This document shows, one piece after another, positions 35,037 to 47,322 of a stretch of 64,000 bases of DNA (the stretch's first letter is position 1; every line of letters begins with the position of its first letter). The translations under genes and the position numbers were made by a program. This DNA comes from Macquaria australasica (taxonomy: Eukaryota > Chordata > Actinopteri > Centrarchiformes > Percichthyidae), in the NCBI GenBank assembly GCA_005408345.1, contig SEMN01000177.1, positions 269,001-333,000 of the forward strand. Reading direction: 5' to 3'. The notes beneath the pieces are model-generated. The model was not told where the DNA came from, made no database searches, and was given only the letters and a program-made list of their open reading frames with translations.

Positions 35037-36369
35037 TGCATGTAGCAGTACCTTCAAGTCCCTAACGGTACAGAAAGTCTTGAGATAGAAGTCCCATGTC
35101 TAAAGATACTCAGTCATCTCGGTTCAGTCTCCAGAGCGTTGTTCCTCCCATACAGCCAACAGAGGATGCATTGATCGACCCTTCTCACTCATGGAGTTGT
35201 AGAATTGTTCTCTTCGAGGTATTTTAGTATTCCTTGTTGCATTTCAATGATGGCTTGCTGTTTGTAATATTTATGAGCCGTGCTGAGCGGAGTGATGAGT
35301 CAGAGTCTTTGTAAGTGCGAGGTGACACAGCAGTCTCTCAGCTGAGCACGAGGCCTCCACACTGCAGTGACAGGGCGCTAGCACATAGTCAGGAAAACAT
35401 GATCCTTCACTCGTCATCATCATTATTTGGTGCTTTTACCTACTCGATTATTCGATTTGTTTTTAAATCAAATTTCTCAAAATCATTTAACATTTCTGGA
35501 CAGTTGTAGTATTTGCTCATCAACTGCTAAGAAGAAATAAAATTGGAGACCAACTGTTTCTTATCAACACAATTTTAGTGAAATAGCGTGTAATATTCTG
35601 TATGAACTTAAATGATAATATAACCAAGAGTAACAGGTGCTGTCGGTTTTAATGTCCTCACAAACTTTCCTCATATGTTTCTTGAGCAGGCAAGACTAAA
35701 ACCCACGAAGAATGTTTTTCTAGCGCACATTCTCTGTAAACAAATGGCACATTTGTACAAATGGAGCACATGATGTTTTATTCACTGGTCTGGTGCAGGA
35801 CTTGACTGACTTTGCACTTGAGACAGTTGGTGAGATTTTACAAGAATTTAATGCAATGAAACTTAGCAAGGTTGAAAGTTCAGTGTTGTAATCAAGGTAG
35901 CGTGATGAGTTCGATTACCTGATGAGCTTCAGCTGGGTGACGTAGGGAATAAAGAGACCACCCTAAATTACAAACTGCAGCAATGATGAAGTTTCTCGAC
36001 AAATACGTATTGATTACTAAGGAAAACATACACAAAGAAAACCACCCAAGCATCTTTTGACAACCTGAAGCTTCAAGACAAACAAGTAAAACAAGTTGGA
36101 AACTCATATTTTTCCTGTCAGCGCTGTGATTCTGCTGACTGTGTAAACACTTGTTGAGCCTGAACAAAAGTTCGTCCTGGTTTAAGACCCCAACCTGCCT
36201 AGTTTTGGATGCACCAGCGATGACTGGAAAAGATTTCGTTAAATATGATTTTTTCAGATACAGTAAACCAATTGGATCCATTGCTGTTGGTAAACTCTTT
36301 TTATCTTTAGCTCTTTAGTCATTCTTCCAAGATTGGGACAGGAGTGAAAATCCACTCCCGTTTAACCCT

Positions 36370-36663
36370 CTAGTTTGGTGATCCCCGGGGTTTTAACAGC
36401 TCAAAATTTTAATTTGTCCAATTCTTTGGTTTATGACCAAATATATGCAAAAATCCCAAATGACATTCTTGTCAGCCTGCTTTGTGTTTAGTGCTAATTA
36501 GCATGTTATTATGCTAACATGCTAAGCTAAGCTGTTGAACATGGTAAACCTTACCTTCTAGGCATCGTCATAGTGGGCGTGTTAGCATGCTGATGTTAGC
36601 ATTTAGCTCCAAGCCCCGCTGTGCCTAAATATCACAGAGCCGTTAGCTTGGCTGTAGACTGTG
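36370..36663 (+). repeat. 3' part of the old GCTAACATG-rich fish repeat
   Basis: Includes 'aatttgtccaattctttggtttatgacc', 'ttgtgtttagtgctaattagc', runs of ATGCTAACATGCTAA, and 'gttagcatgctgatgttagcatttagctc' ending in 'ggctgtagact'. It is the same family as 7610-8300 and 60258-60440, where other parts of the consensus are preserved. Confidence 0.6.
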
Positions 36664-36935
36664 TTGTTGAATTCTCATTGCTAAAACTGGTTTTAGGGCA
36701 TCCAATCCTCTTAATTTAGTAAGGTTTCTCATTTGACCTCGTTGTTTAAGGTGTTGTAATGTTGTTGGTGGCTGCATTTAATTTAAATAGTGTGTTTATT
36801 TGACTTGTGTAGAATCATTGGTAGAGGCTTGAAAAGGATGAACTCCTAAATCAATAATATATCAGGTAAAGTGAGTTTATGAGCTTGTACTTCGCTATAG
36901 TTCTGGTTGTATCGATCATTTCCTCATTTCCATTT

Positions 36936-37060
36936 CACATGAGCTTTATTATCCCAGCAGGGGAAAGTTTGGTTGCAACCACAGTATAAACAGTTATAGG
37001 CCTGCAGCGCCACAACAAAACAACAACACATTTAAGATAAGGTTATAACAAAGCACATAT
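36936..37060 (-). mobile_element. LINE 3' tail, minus strand
   Basis: The + strand phrase 'gctttattatcccagcaggggaaagtttggttgcaac' is the reverse of the 'ggatcaataaag' type tail carried by Rex/L2-like LINEs (compare 33746). Only UTR-like sequence remains. Confidence 0.5.
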
Positions 37061-37889
37061 TCAGTATAAAAGGGAAGAGTGGCTGCATCCTTAATTCAAT
37101 GTTGCCTATATTTTAGGTGTGCAGTTTGAGTTACAGTGTGTATCACCTTGTGTGCAGAGAGAGGTGATGAGATTTTCACTGATGCAGCGATGGTTCGTCT
37201 GTTATCTCATCTACATTTTAAGTGGCCATCAAGTTATCTGGTTATCTGCCTGCCACATCTTGAAACAACACAGCGATAACGTCATCACCGTGCAGAGGAG
37301 CTGACGTCTGACTCTGGGAGATGTTTAGAGAAGGCTGCACCATGTTGGAAGAATGACAACAAAGGAAAGATGGTGATGTTAACACACTCTCCTGGCATAA
37401 ACAAAACATTACTGTGGTGGTAGGTTGTTCTAAAGTAGGAATGTCTTCTTAAACAGCCAGGTTGGTGATCCTACAGGTGTTCTCAGGGAGGAGAGACTGT
37501 CGCAGTGTCTGATGTTTTTAGTCTGGTGTGTCTATTGTAACCGTTGGTAACCACTCTCTGGACAAATAAAAGCCCTCTATTGGTGTGTTCATGTCTTCTT
37601 GGAGGTGATTGTGTTTGTCACTTTTGTTCAAAGTCTGTTGGACCAGTTGATAAGTTTGCTTCTGTTAGTGTTTGTGATGCTTTTTGAGATGTGATTGACA
37701 GAAATGTACAGTATATTGTATAGTGCTGCACAGAGTAAAAATATATTGTGGAAATAATGCTGAATATTGTCTGTTTGATATGCATGATCTGAATGCAGTT
37801 TTTTTTCTCTTTCGGTGCTCAAAAATCATCAGTATTTAGTGTGTCGTGTAGTGTATTTCTAATTATTAATTGTAGGGCTGCAATATATT

Positions 37890-38135
37890 AATCAGAATCA
37901 AGTTTACTACCAAGTAGGTTTTCACATACAAGGAATTTGCCTTGGTATATTTGTGCATAACAATAAACATAGTAAGTAGAAAATATAAAGAAAGATAAAG
38001 CAAGTACTGCAAGTCAGGAAGCATAAATATAAAATATAAAATTGACAATACATTTTAAAAAAAATTATAAAAACAATGACTTATTTAAATGAAAGAGCTG
38101 TACAGTTTTGTGCAGGGATATGCAAAATATTGACC
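37890..38135 (-). mobile_element. LINE-type 3' end, copy 1
   Basis: Begins AATCAGAATCAAGTTTACTA and continues with 'ccaagtaggttttcacatacaaggaatttgcc'. About 240 bp closely match 42219-42470, including 'aagaaagataaagcaagtactgcaagtca' and 'gaaagagctgt'. The starting phrase is that of a common non-LTR retrotransposon 3' UTR in fish. No coding sequence remains. Confidence 0.6.
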
Positions 38136-38143
38136 AGGGAATG

Positions 38144-38395
38144 TGCATTAATCTGTTGGTCTACAATTAATCGATGAATCATTTAATCTATAAAATACTG
38201 AAACATTTACCCCAAACCCAAAGATATTGAATTTACAGTGATATAAAACAGAAAAGCAGCACATGCTCACATTTTAGAAATTGAAACTTGACATCTTTTT
38301 GGCTTTTTACTTGATAAATTACTTTGATTATCAAAATGAATTTTAGTTGATTGGATAATGGATCAATCCAACTATTTGTTTCAGCTGTATTAAAC
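38144..38395 (-). repeat. Repeat family C copy
   Basis: Contains 'attaatcgatgaatcatttaatctataaa', 'ccaaacccaaagatattgaattta' and 'aacagaaaagcagcacatgctcacatttt', and ends with 'gtttcagctgtatt'. It is the reverse orientation of copies such as 61401-61722. Confidence 0.6.
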
Positions 38396-38909
38396 ATAAA
38401 AGCCCTAATGATCTATATCTGTGGTGGCAGCATTCACACTGTAGTGCCCCCCACATGTGATAAATGCATATAAAGGGAACTGCTCTGTACACTGAAACCC
38501 ACCACAATCCATGAATCAGCAAGTGCAGTGTGAAACTGGGTTTTCTGCTCTTCAAGGTAAAGCAGAGAAAAAAATTCCTTTCTGTCTGAGGCCTAGATTC
38601 ACAAACTTTGGTCATCTTTCCGTACTCACCCAAACAGCTGAAACATCCTTAAGCAGCGCTCCTCCTCCTCCTCCTCTCCTTATGTTTTTATTATTTTATT
38701 TGGAACAACAAGAATGTGGCTGTCCTCTGAGCTGAAACTTTTTTTTCCATACATCTCTTCCATACTTTTTTTAGTTTAATATTGCGTATGTTTTCTGGTT
38801 TCTCAGAAACGATCCATGTATGGATACGTAAAAATGCACTTTTTAATAGATGAGCAGCATGCTTAGTTTAGTCAGATCTCTATTAAGCCCACTGAAAGGT
38901 GGATTGGTA

Positions 38910-39303
38910 TTTTTTTTTTTTTTTAAAGATATTTTTTGGGCATTTTGGCCTCTATTATTTAGTGACAGCTGAAGAGAGAGAAAGGGATTCACATGCAGCA
39001 CAGGGCCTGTATCAGAATCAAACCCAGGCCGCTGCAGGAAGCACTCCAAGTTGCAAAGTTAGCGTCATCTTACTTTTTTTACTAATCTGTCTTTCGTCAC
39101 AGGCTCCTGCTGTCCTCAGAATATAGTTAGTAGATAAATTGTCCATTTAAGTATTTTTTTAGGCATTTTTTATGTTTTTCTTAGAGTAGAGACGGACAGG
39201 AGATGAGGGGAAAGAAAGCAACATACATGTAGGTCCACAGCCGAACCGGGTACTTTGCGATCACATGGTCAGTGCATCAAACCCCGAGTCCAGCAGGCGC
39301 CCC
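38910..39303 (-). mobile_element. Two truncated SINE copies in tandem orientation
   Basis: 38910-39050 and 39150-39303 both start (on +) with a T-rich tract and 'ggcattttt' phrases, and proceed through 'gacagctgaagagagag' or 'gacggacaggagatgagg' to B-box-like 'cagaatcaaacccaggccgctgc' or 'agccgaaccgggta'. They match the near full-length SINE at 30426-30616. The first is cut in the head. The second reaches GCAGGCGCCCC. Confidence 0.55.
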
Positions 39304-39865
39304 ACAACAACCATTTTGGTGCTGCTAAACTGCTAAACATCTAGTCATCACTGGTTCCAACTTCTCGAATGTGAGGATTTGCTGCTTTTATTTGTTTTTA
39401 TATTGTTATAAATTGGAAATCTTTGGGTTTGGTGGACAAAACAAACAATTGGAAACAATTGTGATCTGTGCTTTTCACTATTTATTTCTTAGCATCCTTG
39501 TGCTCTACAATGTGTTTCCTCATTACTCCTTTCTCACAGAAGCCGAGGCGGTGTTAGGCCCGTGTGACACCCGGGTTTGGAGCAGGGTCGTCATGCGCCG
39601 GGACTGCACACGTGTTAGACACATTCTGTAATTCTGCTTGCTATTGTAGCCGTGAAAGGAGGCGGCAGCATTGATGAGACTGCAGTGCTCGTGGTCTATA
39701 TTCGTGACAGACACTGTGTGTGCGTGCGTGCATGTTGCTTGTTTGTGAGGCAGTATTATTGATTCATAGGCAGTGTGATTGCAGGCAGCCTCCCTCAGCT
39801 GTGTTCGGTCGGCTTTACTGGGCTGCCAGAGCCTGCTACACTGCAGCACGTCACTGGAGGCTGTG

Positions 39866-40231
39866 CGCGCGCGCTTCTGTGTGTATGTGTGTCTGAGATG
39901 TTTTTGTGTGAAGAGAGACTGTGTTAGTGTGTGTTTGCACGAAGCAGAGACAGACCGTGTGTGTTTGTGGTTTTATTTTATGCATGTAGTCATCCATGTA
40001 AGCACATTGAGCCGTGAAGCATGTGAATGTGTGTTTGTGTCAGTTCGTGTGTGTGTGTGTGTGTGTGTGTTAAGAGGGGCTGTTGTAAGTCATGTACGTG
40101 TATGTAGTCAGTCATGTAAGCACATTGAGCCATGCAGTGTTAGTGTGGGAGTGAGGAAGAAACTCTGTGTGTCTGCGTGCCTGTGTAGTCAGTCATGTAA
40201 GCACATTCAACCATGACGTGATGCCACTATG

Positions 40232-40270
<39 letters not shown>
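39866..40270 (+). repeat. GT-rich zone with a 31-bp irregular tandem repeat
   Basis: Three copies of a unit GTAGTCAGTCATGTAAGCAC + ATTGAGCCATG start at 39986, 40104 and 40184 (spacing 118 and 80 bp), separated by GT-rich sequence. A (GT)n run follows at 40231-40270 and another lies at about 40049-40070. A 145-codon frame through the zone is made of these repeats and is not called as a gene. Confidence 0.75.
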
Positions 40271-40272
<2 letters not shown>

Positions 40273-40687
40273 CTGCAGTTGCTCCGTTGTTGTGGAGATG
40301 GATGGCGGCAGCTTGGGTCATTACTGAGCCTGAGTTAGCTTAAAGGCTAATTTTAGCTTCTAGGTTACCCGTAACTGTGTCTGCCGAGTCGTTTCTCTGT
40401 GCGAGGAGGCAATGCAAGTGAACATGGAGCGAGGTGACCGTGGGCATTGTTTCTTTGTTTATTTTTACGTATTAAAAAACACTTTTGCATCATTTTTCAA
40501 TGCATCATCTGAGGTGAAAGGGCTGATTGACATGTAAACAAAGGTAATGAATTAAAGGTAATGGGTTCAAACCTGATGAGGATGTGTTATACGTCTAAAC
40601 CTCACATGACGCCCAATGTGTCTGTTTTCTTTTTAAGGGGTATAGGGGTCAGTGCATCCTGCCTCCAAATGAGTTCTTCTTTTGTTA

Positions 40688-41150
40688 AATGAATCAGAAT
40701 CAGAAATCCTTTAATAGTCTCACAGTGGAGAAATTTACATTGTTACAGCGCAGATAAGAGGTAGAATAAAAGATAGATAGGGATATAAATAGAATAAAAA
40801 TAAGTAAGAGCACGGTAATTTACAATCAATAAGTCCACATCAATAAGTAAGTACACATCCATAAAGTGTATGAAGTGTATAAGGTGAATAAAGTGCGTGG
40901 GAGTGTATATATTGCACATAAGTGTTATTATTGCATGACAGTGAGGTAACAGTTCGTGTGGTGGTCTACCAGGGTCCATGGTGGTTGTACAGTCTGACCG
41001 CTGCAGGAAGGAAGGACCTGCGGTATCTCTCCGTGAGACACCGCGGGTGAAGCAACCTGTCACTGAAGGAGCTGCACAGTGTAGACAGAGTGTCCTGGAG
41101 GGGGTGGGACGTGTTGTCCAGCAGGGATGACAGCTTGTAAAGAAGAATAG
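40688..41150 (-). mobile_element. 5'-truncated LINE with ORF C-terminus remnant
   Basis: On the minus strand a frame contains KLSSLLDNTSHPLQDTL, then LCSSFSDRLLHPRCLTERYR, then RSFLPAAVRLYNHH. This resembles the C-terminal end of the polyprotein of Rex/L2-like non-LTR elements. The 3' UTR follows down to 'ttaaaggatttctgattctgattc' at 40688. The rest of the element is absent. Confidence 0.7.
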
Positions 41151-41671
41151 TAAAGAAGTAGAGTAATGTGGGCAAGGCAGCCAATATGAGGTGTGATTAA
41201 ATCTCATGTGAGTAGTTTTAGTTGATGGTAGACTCTAACAGCACAAGAAAGTAAGATTTTTGTTTTGTTCAGCTCCTGAAGAACAGTTGTCTGTCAAAAT
41301 GTTACAGGAACATTTTGTTTTTATTTCAGCCTGGCGTATTTCCAATAAATCTATTTTGACTCTTTGGGTCGTGCTAACTCTGCATTCGCCACCTCCGTTG
41401 TAGAGATTCTGGGAAACAAGGACAAAACAATGTACAGTATATCGGGACAAGCTGCGCGAGCCCAGCCTGACATCGCCAGACCAATTTGCAAAGCATGAAA
41501 GCATGATTTCCCTGTATGAACTGTTTGTTCAGGAACATGTTTATTATTAGGGCTGGAGATTAAACCTTAATTGCTTTTGTTATTGACTGAGATTCAGAAA
41601 CTGTCAGGTACCAAAACCTGGTATTGAACGCTTGCTCTGATTCGTATGCTTTTTAAAATTTTTTTTTTTTA

Positions 41672-42026
41672 TAGAGATGCACCGATCTAGCTTTTTCTCT
41701 CCCAAAACCGGTTCAGATAACTCAACTCATACAGAGTACAGAGTACCGATCTGATACCAGTGCTCTCTTTTCACCCAAATTTAAAATGGCGGGAAACTCT
41801 TTGGAATCCTTTTTATGTAAGGTAACACGAGGCCAGACATTGCTGCGGCACTAAAAGCTGAGTCAACAGCCCGTCATGACTGAATAATTAGTGGAAACAC
41901 TGAATTTATTGATGAAGAAACTGTATGTAATGTGAATCAATCACGTCATGGCCAATACCTAGTCTGCTTAATAAGGTCAGTATGGATGCTGATACAGATT
42001 TGGTGTATTGGATTGGTGCATTCCTA
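41672..42026 (+). mobile_element. hAT-like MITE, TIR TAGRGATGCACCGATC
   Basis: The left end TAGAGATGCACCGATCT is mirrored by the right end (reverse complement TAGGAATGCACCAATCC). It is inserted in a T-rich site, so the target duplication cannot be read. Includes 'aaaatggcgggaaactctttggaat'. No intact frame. A fragment of the same family begins at 25900. Confidence 0.65.
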
Positions 42027-42218
42027 CTTTTTTTTTTCAAACTTATATTTTCCAATTCAAAATATAAGTTTGATCATTTCAGACTATTTTATAAGTTCAT
42101 GTACGGCTGCTGATACTTAGACAGTATTTAACATTTAAGAAGTTCGGCTGCTTTGTTAAATAAAATTAAGAGTTTTATATTCCTCAAAGTACAGAAAACT
42201 TGAACTCAGCCCCATTCA

Positions 42219-42470
42219 ATCAGAATCAAGTTTATTGCCAAGTAGGTTTTCACATACAAGGAATCTGCCTTGGTATATTGGTACGTAAAAATAAACATAG
42301 TGAGTAGAAAATATAAAGAAAGATAAAGCAAGTACTGCAAGTCAAGAAGCATAAATATAAAATTGACAATAGAATGAAAAAATATAAAAAAAATATGTTC
42401 AATATGACTGTTATTTAAATGAAAGAGCTGTTGAGTTCTGTGCAGGGATGTGCAAAATATTGATCAAGGC
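42219..42470 (-). mobile_element. LINE-type 3' end, copy 2
   Basis: Begins AATCAGAATCAAGTTTATTG and closely matches 37890-38135 with scattered substitutions and small indels. Neither copy has coding sequence. Both probably come from the same 5'-truncated retrotransposon family. Confidence 0.6.
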
Positions 42471-44767
42471 AAAGCTTCACTGTATGAAGTATAAAAAGTA
42501 TCTGCAATGTACAAGATGTAGGGTTTTCTATGGGTTTCTATGGTGAGTAGAGAACCTGTAGTGTGCGACTGTGAAATACAGTAATCTGAAAGTTAGAGGG
42601 TGAAATGAATACAGATATGAACACAAACAAAATGCTGTGACCTGATCAGAAACAACAGCATTTAAGATAATAATGGAGCCTCTAGTATGTTGATCCTCAG
42701 AGCAAATGCACTTTTATATGATAACGAGAGTTTAAACAGTTCTGGAGAGTGAAAGGAGCCATTTGAAATTGGGGCGTGGGGAGATGATGTTTGCTAAATG
42801 GTCATAAGATGAATGTCATTGATCTGACTGAATTTGGGTCATTACTGCTGCGAGGCGGAAAATGTGGTTAAAAATGTAATGGCTAAATATTTAAAATAAG
42901 ATCATCTTCTTCCTCGTGTAGAGAAATAATTCTCACTGTCGCTCATCAGTAGATTTACTCATGAAGTAACAAGTACATGGTATGCACCTCAGTTCTCTGA
43001 TCTCCAGTTGGAATTGTTTGTCGGATGTATTGAGTCGACAGAAAGGTGTGCAGAAGTCTGTTTGTTGTGTGATGCGGTCTGTGCTTCAGCTTGCTTTTTG
43101 TGTCAGGTGAAGTTTGTGGCATCATGCAAATGTGGCCTACTTGGCGAGCAGTGATTCTGTTGTGTTACTCACTCTGCTGCGAGTGGCCTAGTTACACCCA
43201 TGTCCTTCGTCATTTCAGACATTGCACAGAGAGTTTTGAATGATCCCACTTTGTTTTCTGTGCATTTAACTTGAAAACACTGCTGATGGTAACTCTAAAC
43301 AACTCTAAATAATGGTTGGCCCTGCTTAAACCCCCTTAAGGAAATCAGGTCAGATGAGCCCTAGCTAGACTTTTTTTTTAGGGGCTTTGTTGAAACTGGG
43401 CTAAAATATGATCCCTGTCTGACCCTATTTGGTCCTCCAATTTAGTGGTTCTCAGTCCTGGACCTCTGGACCAACGTATTGCTGGTTTCCTACCCCCACC
43501 AAGTAGTCAGTTTCAGTTAGCTGCATTCTTTTACACATTATATCCTGGTACCTAGAATAAAACCCAGCAGGGTCAGGATGTGAATCTGCTGCTCTGGTGG
43601 TAACCTGAATAAGTAATAAGCCTTCTCTCGTGCTGTTCGGTCCTGTAGGAAAAAGTGTGCTCAGTAAGCCCTGGTTAGGTCCTTTATGGCCCAGAGGATC
43701 CAGGCTGATGTTTTCAGAGCTTCTGATCTCCAGCGCTCACGTGTCCACCGGCAGATTAAAGTCTATTTAAAGTAGTCATCAAAAGAAAGTCTTTCAGAGG
43801 AATGGCTTGCAGCCCGCCGCAGATGCTAATCTAAACTTCTTTTAGAGATTTTATTTAAAAGAAAATCTGTTCTGTTTGGGCTAACATCTTCAAGTACTCA
43901 ATTAGTTGAAAGTAAATCTGTGTTTTAACTCAATCAGCTTATCTTGTTCCGGTTGAATATTTTTATTTGTTTCTTGTTGTTGTTGTTTAGTCTGTTCAGG
44001 AACCAAGGAACCACGTTCTTAGAGAAATGAGAACGGTCATCTGAAACCACGTCAGTTTGTGATGACGACGGCACAGCTGGATGAGCTGTCAGCCTGCAGG
44101 TGTTAACAGCTCTGTATGCATTTGCAGAGATTAGTAATAATAAGGGTATACAGTTACTACTGTCTCCAGCATAACAAAAGTGAATGTGGAATATCAGTCT
44201 CTGCATTGTTTCTCTTTAAATAAACTGGTTTTTAATCAATGTGCAGATGCTTTTCAATCTAAATTGTGAACAAACACTGCTCAGACACTGAAAGCACATA
44301 AGCCAGCAACGCTTTATTTATGTATTCAATATTTGCATCTGCATTTGTTGATTTCTCTTTGTAAATTCATTATCTAGTGATCCAGGTTATGATGAGAATG
44401 TCTACTCATTTGTAGAAATAATTTCGTAGCATATATGCTTTAGGGAAAGTGGAATTTAGGTAAATATATCTCACTTCAAGATATACCTTCTACTTGATGC
44501 ACAGAGATTTTCAGCCTCATAGACACCGATCTTTAATAAAGATGTTTTACTGCTGGAGGACAGCAGACTTCTCCACTCCTTGACTATAATATTATCCATG
44601 ATACAGGTTACGACAGGAAAATGACGAATGATGAAAGTTGTTTTATGCTTCCTTTTATTAATCAGACCTACAGTTACATCAGATCCAATTATTTGAACTA
44701 GAAGGTGAATCAGAATGTAAATCTAATCTTGGTAGTGGTATTTGACCTGAGTCTGAATCTGTTATAT

Positions 44768-44805
44768 CTCTGATACAACAAAACTGCGGTGTTGTTGTAT
44801 CAGAG
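44768..44805. repeat. Perfect short hairpin
   Basis: The arm CTCTGATACAACAA (44768-44781) is perfectly complementary to TTGTTGTATCAGAG (44792-44805) around a 10-nt loop. The origin is unknown. Confidence 0.8.
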
Positions 44806-45670
44806 CGGTCCGATCAGCTGCTGTGTTTTAATCACTAACTGATTTCTAATAAAGGGATGTGTTGGTCCAATAAAAGTAAAAGACTTTTATCGAAGGATGT
44901 ATCCTCGCTCCTAACTCCTCCGAACAGAAATAACAGAATTGAGACGTCGTTCATAATGGCAGACCATCGATTATCTCCTCGCTTCTCTTCCGAGATCTGA
45001 TCTTACTGTGAATAGGGACGAGAGACCAGCTGGAGTCAGTGGAGCTGCACAGGGGGAAGGAAGAGATGCTACAGCAATTAATAATGTGTTTGTGAATTAA
45101 TCGCTTTCGCATTACTTTTGAAGACATTGTTATATTGATCATAAAAAAAACCCAAGACACCTTCTGGATAATCTAAAGGAGTGCAACAGGAAGAGAACGT
45201 CGTCATGCAAAGTCCCACTGGAAATCAGGTGACGGTAATTTTCCAATGTAATCATTGAAAGTAAAAAAAATGTACTTGGAGAAATGCATTAGAAATGCTC
45301 CTTTAGCCATATTTGACTGCCAGTTGGCAGGGGAACAGAGACGCAGTGTAAACAAACGTGCACTGGTAGCAGGGATGGTTACCCATTAATGCAAATATAG
45401 TTTCAAATCAAATGCTTTGATTGTCTATATGCAAAGATTCTCTCTGTCTATAGATGGAGAGCCAACAGCATTCTGAGCGGCATATGCACATTGCTGCTCA
45501 AACCCCGAGGTCACCACCACTAAACCCCTGTGAAAGGTGGGAATCAGTCCCATATAGACTGCGGCGTTTGTTCTGGACCTTCAGTAAATATTGTCTTTAT
45601 TTTTTTCATACAGCACGCAGTGAGATCATATACCTCAAACCATAAGAAGATATAAGACTGTAAAAATATG

Positions 45671-45984
45671 CACTCAGTGGCCACTTTACCCATGCAATCT
45701 AATACAATTCAATACAACAGCTCTGCCACAAATTCAAAGTTTGTTATTATGTTTTGATGGGATCAATAAAGGATAACTTAACTTCATTATTTTTGTCTTC
45801 CCGATTTACATACATGAGGGCTGCAGAATATTAGAAACACCTCTGAATATAGTGCAGTCCAGTACAACACCATCATTAACTGTGACCTCATTGCTAAAAG
45901 GTATAATTTAGTCAACATCATAAAAGTAAACAGTATTGGATTAATTAGACTGTACAGGTGTACCTAATAAAGTGGCCACTGAGG
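45671..45984. mobile_element. MITE family A, complete copy
   Basis: The left terminus CACTCAGTGGCCACTTTA and the right terminus TAATAAAGTGGCCACTGAGG are inverted repeats. An inner 'gtacaggtgtacc' also forms part of the terminal repeat. Internal 'gcagtccagtacaacacc' and 'aacagctctgccacaaattc' link it to 15671-16103. A short 'tgggatcaataaaggataac' phrase inside at about 45758 looks like a LINE tail. Confidence 0.75.
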
Positions 45985-46701
45985 GTATTTTAAGAAAAAA
46001 ATAGAAGGTTGAGCCTCATTATTTGTGTCTCATTAAAAGGTAATTTTATGGGTGGGGTAACACAAATGTGCATACACACTTCAGCACCACTATAACGTGT
46101 GTGATATGATATGCACATGAAGGCCATTTTGCATGATTAAATACCGTTTACCTTCTTAAAGAAAAGCTAAAATGAAATGCTGCTTTAGTCCCCGACTCCT
46201 CCTCCTCGAAGCTTTTGACACAAACACTGGCTTTCACTTTCAACCTTAAATGGCTAGCAGTTGACCTTAGCAGAGGGGCTTCAACTTTTTCACCCGGGTA
46301 TCTCACCCAGGGTTTCAGACTCATCACTTTGCTGCTCATGTCATGTAGGGAAGCCTACTCTTGCTCCTCTGGCTCCTGACCCTTTGTTTAACACCAAGAT
46401 CACATCCACAGTGTTCCTCTCTCTTTTCCAGCATGGAAAAGTTGACTTTGCTGTGCTTTTGTTCTTGCTTTGTGGATGCCTACCCTGACTATAACAAGTG
46501 AACCACAGCTTGGAAGCGAAAGTCATATAGTAGATTGTTTAATGGGCAGTTTTAAGAACCTGTCATCCAACCTAGCTGGACATTTTGTCTTTGTGTCTAC
46601 AGTGAGACGAAACACCTGAAAGTGAAGCAACTGAAATGATAGTCCCTGTAGTTTTAGCTAAGCATGCTGTTATATCTGCACTCTGCTGCTTTTCAACCTT
46701 A

Positions 46702-46872
46702 ATGGTTCCCAAAGTGCTTTACAGATTGGTCTCATTCACACACACATTCACACACCGATGGCGACGGAGCTGCCATGCAAGGTGCTGGCCTCCATCGGGA
46801 GCAAATTAAGGCTCAGTGTCTTGCCCAAGGACACTTCGACATGTGTACAGGAGGAGCCGGGGATCGAACTGC
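46702..46872 (-). mobile_element. tRNA-derived SINE, minus strand, head lost
   Basis: Reads in reverse as the body of the SINE at 21848-22045: 'gtgtgaatgtgtgtgtgaatgag', 'cgccatcggtg', 'tgtccttgggcaagacactgagcc', with the B-box-like CAGTTCGATCCCCGGC at its right end. The A-box part is missing. Confidence 0.7.
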
Positions 46873-47063
46873 CATCACATCTGAAGTGCTGGCATCAAAT
46901 AGGGACATGATCAACCCACCCAGTTTTGTGAAATAATGCTGTCGAGAGTGGGTCTTATCTGCTGCGTGAAGGGTCTTCCTCATCACTGGTAAAGCCCACA
47001 GCTCATGGTTTGTTCTCCACAACACAACATGCAACTTCTAAAATCACTGTCTTGCAAATAGAC

Positions 47064-47322
47064 TGTTTTGCACAGCTGAAAAAATCTGATTTTGATTTAT
47101 CAGTTAGTCTGAATAATAAACTGAAAATTAATTGGTCAATTAAAGTGCCAATTATTCTGTCTTTCTGTGGTCCTGTATGATAGTAAATCGAATATCTGGT
47201 TTCGGGCTGTTGGTCACCTTGGGCTTTAGGAAATTGTGATATCCCAAAGTGACTAATTGATTAATCGAGATAATAATGTGCAGATTTATCACTAATGAAA
47301 ATAATTGTTGGTTGCATCCCTA
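47064..47322 (+). repeat. Repeat family C copy
   Basis: Contains 'gtatgatagtaaatcgaatatctgg', 'ctgttggtcaccttgggctttaggaaattgtgat' and 'taattgattaatcgagataataatgtgcag', and ends 'gaaaataattgttggttgcatccc'. Same orientation as 61401-61722. Confidence 0.65.

Noticed and set aside
35892..36281. 129-codon minus frame
   Set aside because: It has an odd mixture of hydrophobic segments but no recognised domain, no start context and no partner exons. It is possibly part of an old repeat.
39779..40216. 145-codon + frame rich in Cys/Val
   Set aside because: It is generated by GT-rich sequence and the 31-bp tandem repeat. The same peptide phrase recurs with the repeat, with no splice sites or domain.
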